NCBI GenBank assembly: GCA_047622145.1
Contig: JBLHMO010000178.1
Coordinates: 1 to 5,654, forward strand
Origin: Litorivivens sp047622145
Lineage (GTDB): Bacteria > Pseudomonadota > Gammaproteobacteria > Pseudomonadales > Spongiibacteraceae
Reading direction: 5' to 3'
DNA: 5,654 nucleotides
Both the position numbers and the translations under genes were made by a program. The notes below the pieces were generated by a model. It had not been told where the DNA came from, did not search any database, and was given only the letters and a program-made list of their open reading frames with translations. Positions 1 through 5,055 of this stretch are shown here, in pieces. Within the stretch, counting starts at the first letter, position 1. Each line of letters starts with the position of its first letter.

Positions 1-42
1 ATTAGCGGCAACGCCAAATAAATGTAGTCTCAGCAGTTCTTT

Positions 43-59
43 TGCAAGCCTTGTGCCAG
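43..59 (-). promoter_or_regulatory. Sigma-54 (RpoN) promoter for the gene after fliK, probably fliL
   Basis: On the minus strand this reads TGGCACAAGGCTTGCA. It has the invariant GG (57-56) and GC (45-44) separated by exactly 10 nt, and matches the sigma-54 consensus TGGCAC-N5-TTGCA. Predicted transcription start is near position 32, transcribing leftward out of the window. No ATG occurs on the minus strand between here and position 1, so the gene it serves starts beyond the edge. fliL is the usual gene after fliK in polar-flagellate gammaproteobacteria, but this is inferred from synteny only. Sigma-54 promoters need an enhancer-binding activator of the FleQ/FlrA or FleR/FlrC type, which are standard for mid-class flagellar genes. 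Confidence 0.88.
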
Positions 60-125
60 TCTTGTGAAAAAAGACAAACTATTGTTATATAAGGATAAAA
101 ATTCTTCTGTTTAAGGTTTGGAAGT

Positions 126-149
126 AAGCTGCCAAACTATTGGCAGCTT
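126..149. terminator. Perfect 10-bp stem hairpin after fliK: transcript end or activator palindrome
   Basis: Arms AAGCTGCCAA (126-135) and TTGGCAGCTT (140-149) are perfectly complementary around a 4-nt loop (136-139). It lies 56 nt past the fliK stop codon and about 70 nt upstream of the next sigma-54 promoter. The strong stem suggests a transcript end or a 3'-stabilising hairpin for fliK. No clear U-tract follows the stem on either strand, so a classical intrinsic terminator is not well supported. Its centre is about 105 nt upstream of the predicted start of the next sigma-54 promoter, which is a normal distance for an enhancer-binding-protein site. The palindrome could serve in either role. 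The rest of 1-205 is AT-rich and shows no gene. Confidence 0.55.
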
Positions 150-205
150 GTTAAACCAGCGTTTACTAAAGCGGTAGTGAGAGCTTTGTGGGTAAAGGCA
201 GCGTG

Positions 206-1417
206 TCAGGCGTAGTAATCCACCGCCACTGGCAGCAAGAGGCCGCTTTGCAAGACTGTCACATCGTCGCCGCCACTATTCGCAGCGCCGCCCTCGCCCT
301 CTTCATCGCCCTGCTGCGATGCGCTGTGGGTATTGCCTTGTTGTGCAAATTGCTTGGAGAATTCCCGGTCGGTATCCAGTGGCACTTGGCTGAACTTGAC
401 CTCGTCCAATCGAATTCCCTGACTTTCAAGCGAGGCTTGAAGCTTGGGTAGCATAGATTCCATCAGCTCGGCAGTAACCGGGTTACGAGCGTGGACTTCG
501 ATTTGGGTGCCGCCCTGATTCATGGTAATTCGAAGCTGCATTTTACCCAGCTCTTGGGGCGCTAGATGAATGGTGGCGCTCTGCTCGCCTTTACCCAGTA
601 ACCAACTTATCTTCTCGGAAAATGCATCGGCCCAGGCCGAATCAGCCTGCATCGGGGTGTTTATCGTCAAAGGCGGCGCTTTTGCCGCTGTCGAACTGGC
701 GTTAAGCAGGGTTTGCAGTCCAGCTTGCTGGTCCTGTACGCGGCCCGAGAGCATCTCCGTGGGGTTGCGCAGATCGCCGTCCGCTTTTAGCTCCGCTGCG
801 AACTCTGTCTTGTTCACGGCTACCGCGCGGGTGGCTTCTTGCTGGCGGAAGAACCACCCGTTGTCGTCAGGCTTAGGTAAGACCTGGGACTGAGACCGCT
901 CCGCCGTTAAGCTCGTCGTTACGGTGACATCGCTTTGGCCAGGCTTGCCCTTATTCACATTCAAAGTCTCTGCTAAGGCCTTAGCTTCACTGGTGTTTTC
1001 AAGATTGATTGCGGTCTGGCCCGATGCGATCGCGTGTTCGGCGATGAGTTTAACGCCGGGTAAGCCTTCGGGCGTGTTGCGTGCTTGGCTCTGCCCAATA
1101 CTGGTTTCGCCATTAAGCGGCAATGCTTCGCCGCTTTCTTCGGTTTGGGCGGCAAGCTCTGCATCCTCAGCGCTACCGTCCACTGCCGCGCCAAGATTCT
1201 CTACGGAGTTGGCTTGCAGCGCACTACCGGGTGCGGTCGCGACAGTGTCGTCTACCTCGGCGGCCAAGTCTGAACCTGATACTTCACCTTCAAAAACATC
1301 GTTAAATGACTGTTTATTAGTTTTATTTACTTCGCGACCTCCAATGCCAACGGCCGCGCCACCCTTTGGGGGTAGCGCCGAAGGCGCGAGTACTGACGTG
1401 TCCTGGGCGGCATCCAT
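206..1417 (-). CDS. fliK: Flagellar hook-length control protein FliK
   Basis: FliK is a secreted molecular ruler. It sets hook length and then, through its C-terminal domain acting on FlhB, switches the flagellar type III exporter from rod/hook to filament substrates. The protein is 403 aa, close to the Salmonella FliK length (about 405). Residues 1-255 are poorly conserved in type, rich in A, S, T, E and Q, with no membrane segment, as expected of the ruler part. Residues about 258-345 form the compact hook-length (Flg_hook) domain, with the hallmark LAPQELG at 285-291 followed by a K-M-Q-L-R-I strand. A Gly/Glu/Asp-rich tail spans about 361-385. The ATG at 1417 is the first in-frame start after a stop at 1441-1439. 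An AGG at 1429-1427 lies 9 nt upstream. It is separated from fliJ by 119 nt with its own sigma-54 promoter and has a hairpin downstream, so it looks independently transcribed. The family call rests on the C-terminal domain and the synteny. Confidence 0.93.
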   Translation of the reverse strand: MDAAQDTSVLAPSALPPKGGAAVGIGGREVNKTNKQSFNDVFEGEVSGSDLAAEVDDTVATAPGSALQANSVENLGAAVDGSAEDAELAAQTEESGEALPLNGETSIGQSQARNTPEGLPGVKLIAEHAIASGQTAINLENTSEAKALAETLNVNKGKPGQSDVTVTTSLTAERSQSQVLPKPDDNGWFFRQQEATRAVAVNKTEFAAELKADGDLRNPTEMLSGRVQDQQAGLQTLLNASSTAAKAPPLTINTPMQADSAWADAFSEKISWLLGKGEQSATIHLAPQELGKMQLRITMNQGGTQIEVHARNPVTAELMESMLPKLQASLESQGIRLDEVKFSQVPLDTDREFSKQFAQQGNTHSASQQGDEEGEGGAANSGGDDVTVLQSGLLLPVAVDYYA

Positions 1418-1461
1418 ATTGTTTGACCTGACTCCAAATTAGCGATTGGTGGGCCATTCCA

Positions 1462-1483
1462 GCTAAGCGAAATTCGGCTTAGC
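1462..1483. repeat. 7-bp inverted repeat in the fliK leader
   Basis: GCTAAGC (1462-1468) and GCTTAGC (1477-1483) are perfect inverted copies 8 nt apart. The element lies inside the predicted fliK leader, centred about 33 nt downstream of the predicted start and about 55 nt upstream of the ATG. No U-tract follows, so a terminator is unlikely. Possible roles are an operator for a sigma-54 activator or an RNA stem in the leader. Downstream leader sites are known for FleQ in Pseudomonas aeruginosa and FlrC in Vibrio cholerae. Function is not shown by the sequence. Confidence 0.45.
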
Positions 1484-1526
1484 GCAAGTACCCGCATGAC
1501 TCTTACCTATACTTACAGCAAGTACC
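1478..1526 (-). repeat. Imperfect 15-bp direct repeat spanning the fliK promoter and leader
   Basis: On the plus strand CTTA-NN-GCAAGTACC occurs at 1478-1492 and at 1512-1526, matching at 13 of 15 positions with a 34-bp period. On the transcribed sense this is GGTACTTGC-NN-TAAG. The upstream copy contains the -12 TTGC of the sigma-54 promoter. The downstream copy lacks a GG at the -24 position, so it is not a second promoter by this criterion. It may be a local duplication or two copies of a protein site. Confidence 0.4.
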
Positions 1527-1533
1527 GTGCCAG
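1517..1533 (-). promoter_or_regulatory. Sigma-54 (RpoN) promoter of fliK
   Basis: The minus strand reads CTGGCACGGTACTTGCT, an essentially perfect match to YTGGCACG-N4-TTGCW. GG (1531-1530) and GC (1519-1518) are 10 nt apart. Its upstream edge is only 3 nt from the fliJ stop codon (1539-1537). Predicted start is near 1506, giving a leader of about 89 nt before the fliK ATG. It implies that fliK is transcribed separately from, or in addition to, read-through from the fliF-J operon, under RpoN with a flagellar enhancer-binding activator. Confidence 0.9.
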
Positions 1534-1536
1534 CCC

Positions 1537-2001
1537 CTAGAGGCTTTCAGCTGCTTGGCGGCGCTGCCAACTGTGGCGCACGGAACTCATCTCGTCACTA
1601 GCGCACTGTTCTAAATGGTCGGCGTGTTTACGCTCCTCAACTTTGTATTGGCTGGAGAGCTGATCGAGCGATTTAGCCTGCTGCCGGCATGAGAGCCATT
1701 GCCCCTTGGCCTCTTCGAGTTGTTGCGCCTGCTGATCGACAACATTGTCCTGAATACGAATGATCTCGCTCAAGCGCCTTAGAAAAGCCCGGTTGTCTCG
1801 CATTTGCACTGGTGAAATCGCATCGCCATTGGTGGCATTTGCACGCGCATTGTATTCAGCGAAGTATTCTTTTAATTCTTCACGCTTGGCCAGTGCGAGC
1901 TGATGATTGTCGTTGCGTAAGGCATACTCCCTAGCAGCAGTGCCCTCAGCTTGCTCCGCAACATGCTGGACAGGTTTGATCGATTCCGAACGTATTCTCA
2001 T
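1537..2001 (-). CDS. fliJ: Flagellar export protein FliJ
   Basis: FliJ is the small coiled-coil stalk of the flagellar export ATPase. It sits in the centre of the FliI hexamer, links it to FlhA and helps handle export chaperones. The product is 154 aa (Salmonella FliJ is about 147), highly charged and Q/E/K/R-rich, with long predicted helices over most of its length and no signal peptide or membrane segment. The N-terminal pattern (I-x-P-V-x-x-x-A-E-x-A-E then A-A at residues about 8-22, Y-F-x-E-Y near 45) resembles pseudomonad FliJ. The ATG at 2001 is preferred because AAAGGA lies 7 nt upstream. The reading frame stays open up to an ATG at 2178, but that would overlap fliI by about 150 nt and add 59 residues unlike FliJ. 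It follows fliI by 25 nt. FliJ sequences diverge strongly, so position and length carry much of the call. Confidence 0.9.
   Translation of the reverse strand: MRIRSESIKPVQHVAEQAEGTAAREYALRNDNHQLALAKREELKEYFAEYNARANATNGDAISPVQMRDNRAFLRRLSEIIRIQDNVVDQQAQQLEEAKGQWLSCRQQAKSLDQLSSQYKVEERKHADHLEQCASDEMSSVRHSWQRRQAAESL
1555..1570. promoter_or_regulatory. Imperfect palindrome sharing a half-site with 126-149 (tentative)
   Basis: TTGGCGGC (1555-1562) and GCTGCCAA (1563-1570) pair at 7 of 8 positions. The half-site GCTGCCAA is identical to that of the hairpin at 126-149. The element lies within the 3' end of fliJ, centred about 56 nt upstream of the predicted fliK start, where an activator of the sigma-54 promoter could bind. 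It also encodes FliJ residues, so it may be coincidence. Confidence 0.25.
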
Positions 2002-2008
2002 TGAGTAA

Positions 2009-2014
2009 TCCTTT
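2009..2014 (-). promoter_or_regulatory. Ribosome binding site of fliJ
   Basis: AAAGGA on the minus strand, with 7 nt to the ATG at 2001. It decides the FliJ start against the longer in-frame extension that would begin inside fliI. Confidence 0.75.
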
Positions 2015-2026
2015 ATCTGGTTTTCG

Positions 2027-3388
2027 CTATAGCAACGACTGCGCAACCGATAGCATTTCATCGATGCTTTGATCAAAATTAACGGGCTCACTGATATCCT
2101 GCTGTAAAAACCGGTTGATGCGAGGCCACAGTCGCACCGCCTCGTCGAGTCGTGGGTCCTGCCCTTTCTTGTAGGCACCGATCGTAATCAGGTCTTTATT
2201 TTGCTGATACAAGGCGTAGCTTTGGCGAATAAAACGAACCAGATCGCGATGGCTTTGCTCGGTGACATCGTTCATTGCGCGGCTTACCGACTGTTCGATA
2301 TCAATGGCCGGAAAATGTCCGCTTTCGGCTAATTTGCGCGACAGCACGATATGGCCGTCAAGAATTGCGCGGGCTGAGTCAACAATGGGGTCGTTCTGGT
2401 CGTCGCCCTCAGCCAACACGGTGTAGAAAGCGGTAATTGAACCGCCGCCGGCGGCGCCGTTGCCCGCTCGCTCGACCAGTTGTGGCAAGCGCGCAAATAC
2501 CGATGGTGGATAACCCTTGGTTGCCGGTGGTTCACCCACGGCGAGCGCAATTTCACGCTGAGCCTGGGCAAAGCGGGTGAGCGAATCCATCAGCAGGAGC
2601 ACGTTTTTGCCCTGATCGCGAAAATATTCCGCTACGGTGGTGGCCAGCCATGCTCCACGCAATCGCATGAGGGGTGGATGATCAGCCGGGGTGGCAATGA
2701 CTACCGAGCGTTTCATGCCGGCCTCACCGAGAATCGAATCAACAAATTCCTTCACTTCACGACCGCGCTCACCAATAAGCCCCACCACAATGATGTCGGC
2801 GTCAGTAAAGCGGGTCATCATGCCCAGTAGCACACTTTTGCCGACACCACTGCCGGCAAACAGGCCTAAGCGCTGACCGCGTCCGACCGACAGTATTCCG
2901 TTTATAGCGCGTACGCCGACGTCCAGCGGTTCACGAATCGGGTTTCTCATCAGCGGATTGATCGGAACGCCCTGAAGTGAGCGAAATTCGTCACACAGTA
3001 GTGGCCCACGCTCGTCCAGCGGACGTGCTGCGCCGTCGATAATTCTGCCCAGCAAGGCATTGCCGACGGGTACGAGGCTCGCCTTGTCCAGTGGTATTAC
3101 CCGTGCGTTTGGCATAACACCGCGCAATTCGCCGGTGGGCATAAGGATAATGCGATCGCCCGTAAAACCGACAACTTCGGTCTCAAGCCATTCGTCATCA
3201 ACCGTTTCGACCAGACAATAGCCGCCGATGGGCGCCACACAGCCAGAGGCCTCAAGAGTAATACCGACGACACGCTTCAACTGTCCTTCCACAACGGTTT
3301 TACTCGGCGAGTTAATGCGCTCGCGAGATTGTCGCAAACGCGACTGTAAACGCTGGCTGCGTGGGCTAGCGGCTGCCTGAGTATTCAT
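2027..3388 (-). CDS. fliI: Flagellum-specific export ATPase FliI
   Basis: FliI hydrolyses ATP at the cytoplasmic face of the flagellar type III exporter. It forms a hexamer resembling the F1 beta ring and works with FliH and FliJ to deliver substrates to the export gate. The protein is 453 aa, matching the family (Salmonella 456). An N-terminal beta-barrel domain covers about 30-100. Walker A is AGSGVGKS at 178-185. GERGRE has its Glu at 207, the likely catalytic residue. Walker B is the hydrophobic run ending at Asp268 (L-L-L-M-D-S-L-T-R-F). A PPATKGYPPSVF stretch lies at 287-298, G-S-I-T-A-F-Y-T-V-L at 316-325, and Arg370 in S-V-S-R is the likely arginine finger. The C-terminal helical domain follows. 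All key residues are present. Type III secretion ATPases of virulence systems share this fold, but the fliH and fliJ neighbours make FliI clear. The ATG overlaps the fliH stop as ATGA, suggesting translational coupling. Confidence 0.98.
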   Translation of the reverse strand: MNTQAAASPRSQRLQSRLRQSRERINSPSKTVVEGQLKRVVGITLEASGCVAPIGGYCLVETVDDEWLETEVVGFTGDRIILMPTGELRGVMPNARVIPLDKASLVPVGNALLGRIIDGAARPLDERGPLLCDEFRSLQGVPINPLMRNPIREPLDVGVRAINGILSVGRGQRLGLFAGSGVGKSVLLGMMTRFTDADIIVVGLIGERGREVKEFVDSILGEAGMKRSVVIATPADHPPLMRLRGAWLATTVAEYFRDQGKNVLLLMDSLTRFAQAQREIALAVGEPPATKGYPPSVFARLPQLVERAGNGAAGGGSITAFYTVLAEGDDQNDPIVDSARAILDGHIVLSRKLAESGHFPAIDIEQSVSRAMNDVTEQSHRDLVRFIRQSYALYQQNKDLITIGAYKKGQDPRLDEAVRLWPRINRFLQQDISEPVNFDQSIDEMLSVAQSLL

Positions 3389-4038
3389 AGCCCTTCTCTC
3401 TGATCTTGTGGGGATGTGTAATTGTCGCCAAAAAGTTGCTCCAGCAACTCCGCCATACGCGTTTCCATACTGGCATCAATGCGCGAGCTGTCGATCAGTA
3501 TTTCGCAGCCGCCACGCTCCATAGTCGGCTCTTCGACCAATTGCCACGTAGGCTCCATATCGCTGCTGTTGGCAATGACGGCTGCGTCTTCAGGATGTAC
3601 GACAATGCGTACGGGATTATTCCCTAATGGAAGCCGGGATATCCCCTCACGCACGATGTCGAGAATCTGCTCTGGAGTGACGTCTAATTGCCGGCGACAC
3701 AGCTGCTGCCCAATCATCACTGCAAGTTCACTCAGCTCTGACTCAACGGAGTCGTCGATATCGGCCAGTGGTTGCGAGAGCGAGCTAAGCAATGCCTTCA
3801 GCTCGCTATTGCGCTGTCTGAATTCAGCTTCACCTTGGGCACGGCCTTCTTCAAAACCTTGTTGCCGGGCTTCTTCGTAGCTGGCGGTGAGCTCTGCCGC
3901 AGCAGAAGAAGACGCGGAGGCCTTATGATCAATATGGGTCACCGACGGTGGCTGCCAGCTAACGCAGTCATTTTTGTCCAACAGACGAATGTCGAATTCT
4001 GAAGGATCGACTTCGTCGCCCGCGCAGTTCATATCCAT
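3385..4038 (-). CDS. fliH: Flagellar assembly protein FliH, export ATPase regulator
   Basis: FliH is the peripheral stalk and negative regulator of FliI. A dimer binds the FliI N-terminus and tethers it to FliN in the C ring. The 217-aa protein has a variable N-terminus with one Trp (W28, in a W-Q-P-P context), probably equivalent to the Trp-containing FliN-binding segment of Salmonella FliH. A helix with GxxxG-type repeats follows (Gly61, Gly65, Gly69), then a V-type-ATPase-E-like C-terminal domain. That domain contains R-I-V-V-H-P-E-D at 144-151 and the conserved G-G-C-E-I then D-S-S-x-I-D-A at 176-189. The ATG at 4038 directly abuts the fliG stop codon. A second in-frame ATG 6 nt later (4032) is equally possible, since neither has a strong Shine-Dalgarno. 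The stop overlaps the fliI start by 4 nt. The family is divergent, but the glycine repeat, C-terminal motif and context agree. Confidence 0.95.
   Translation of the reverse strand: MDMNCAGDEVDPSEFDIRLLDKNDCVSWQPPSVTHIDHKASASSSAAAELTASYEEARQQGFEEGRAQGEAEFRQRNSELKALLSSLSQPLADIDDSVESELSELAVMIGQQLCRRQLDVTPEQILDIVREGISRLPLGNNPVRIVVHPEDAAVIANSSDMEPTWQLVEEPTMERGGCEILIDSSRIDASMETRMAELLEQLFGDNYTSPQDQREGL
3391..3400 (-). promoter_or_regulatory. Ribosome binding site of fliI within the end of fliH
   Basis: The minus strand reads GAGAGAAGGG, a purine-rich Shine-Dalgarno ending 2 nt before the ATG at 3388. The best core is GAGAG or AGAAGG, the latter with short spacing. With the ATGA stop/start overlap it supports coupled initiation of fliI. 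Confidence 0.55.
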
Positions 4039-5055
4039 TTATTCAACATAGCCGTCGCTGGACGAGCTGAGGCTTATCTGCCCGTCGTCGGACATTTTCT
4101 TGGCAATGGCCAAAATAGCTTTTTGCGCCTCCTCGACGTCGCTGATTTTAATGGGCCCGCGGGCTTCCATATCTTCAATGAGAATCTCGCCCGCCCGTTT
4201 TGACATATTGCTGTACACTTTTTCGCGAAGACTCTCGTCGGCACCTTTCAGCGCAACCGCCAGTTGCTCGCTGGTCACTTCTCGCAGTAATAACTGCATG
4301 CCTTTCTTGTCCAAGTCGGAAAGGTTGGCAAAGACAAACATTAGGTCTTCCAAACGCGCGCGCAGGCTCTCGTCAGACTTCGACAGAGTTTCAAGAATTC
4401 GCATCTCGGTGTCGTTGTCTAAAGCATTGAGAATGCCGGCGGCCGTTCTGGCGCCGTCGATCGCCTTCGCTTTGAAGCTGGTGGAGACATCCAGTTTCGC
4501 TTTCAGTGTGGACTGAAGTTGCTGCATGGCCGCTTCTGGAATTTTGTCCATATTGGCGATGCGGTACATCACATCCTCTTGTACATCTTCGGGCAGTTGA
4601 GCCAGAATTTTCGCTGCCTGCCCCTGATCTAGGTGAGCGAGTGTTATGGCAATGATCTGGGGATGCTCATCACGCAAAATCTGCATGATGCTATCTAATT
4701 CCATCCACTTCAGAGAGTCGAATTCTTCGGAGGGTTTTGAACCAAGCAGGCGATCAGCCATGGTGCTGCCGGTTTGCTCCCCCATCGTATTGACCAGGAG
4801 TTTGCGCATATAGCCCTGAGCACCTACACCCAGAGACGTGTAATGCGTGAGTTCGTGCTGGAAGCGATTACAGACGGCCGCCGCGTGCTCGGAATCCACA
4901 TCGCGGATGGCCGCCATGGCAACGCCGATTTTTTCAACTTCTTCGTAACCGACATGGCGCAAGACTTCTGCGGCCTTCTCTTCTCCCATCATCAGGAGCA
5001 ATACGGCTGCTTGCTGACTACCACTGATTGTTGCGGCTGATTTATCTGGCATCAT
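4039..5055 (-). CDS. fliG: Flagellar motor switch protein FliG
   Basis: FliG is the C-ring rotor protein. Its N-terminal domain binds the FliF tail, its middle domain binds FliM, and its C-terminal domain meets the stator (MotA or PomA) to generate torque and switch direction. The product is 338 aa, full length. The middle-domain EHPQ motif is at 130-133, followed by A-I-T-L-A-H-L. MFVF, typical of the C-terminal domain, is at 239-242. Aligning by eye to E. coli FliG, torque residues K264, R281, D288, D289 and R297 correspond to K270, R287, E294, D295 and K303, so every charge is kept with two conservative swaps. Translation starts at one of two consecutive ATGs (5055 or 5052). The first overlaps fliF by 14 nt, with a weak GGGTAA upstream. 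The stop abuts the fliH ATG with no gap. Nothing appears truncated. Confidence 0.98.
   Translation of the reverse strand: MMPDKSAATISGSQQAAVLLLMMGEEKAAEVLRHVGYEEVEKIGVAMAAIRDVDSEHAAAVCNRFQHELTHYTSLGVGAQGYMRKLLVNTMGEQTGSTMADRLLGSKPSEEFDSLKWMELDSIMQILRDEHPQIIAITLAHLDQGQAAKILAQLPEDVQEDVMYRIANMDKIPEAAMQQLQSTLKAKLDVSTSFKAKAIDGARTAAGILNALDNDTEMRILETLSKSDESLRARLEDLMFVFANLSDLDKKGMQLLLREVTSEQLAVALKGADESLREKVYSNMSKRAGEILIEDMEARGPIKISDVEEAQKAILAIAKKMSDDGQISLSSSSDGYVE

Noticed and set aside
1..7. CGCTAA (minus strand) recurring in the fliK leader and in the leader left of the window at similar distances from the predicted starts
   Set aside because: A 6-mer this short is expected several times by chance; it also occurs inside fliF coding sequence (5164-5169).
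188..451. An 87-codon plus-strand open frame opposite the fliK 3' end
   Set aside because: It is antisense to the conserved hook-length domain and acidic tail of FliK. Its hydrophobic stretch comes from reverse reading of FliK codons.
924..1442. A 172-codon plus-strand open frame opposite fliK
   Set aside because: It lies wholly antisense to fliK apart from its 3' end, its composition (Ser, Ala, Pro) is what reverse reading of the Ala/Glu-rich FliK N-terminus gives, and no family resemblance is visible.
1484..1500. A second sigma-54 promoter at the downstream TTGC copy in the fliK leader
   Set aside because: The position 10 nt upstream of its GC is AT rather than the invariant GG.
2002..2178. 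An N-terminal extension of FliJ starting at 2178
   Set aside because: It would overlap fliI by about 150 nt out of frame, and the added residues do not resemble FliJ. The start at 2001 has AAAGGA 7 nt upstream.
2444..2455. 12-bp palindrome GCCGCCGGCGGC
   Set aside because: It encodes an Ala/Gly-rich stretch of FliI, and GC-rich codons for Ala-Ala-Gly-Gly give this palindrome naturally.
3422..3880. A 152-codon plus-strand open frame opposite fliH
   Set aside because: Ser-rich shadow of the FliH coding sequence with no recognisable domain.
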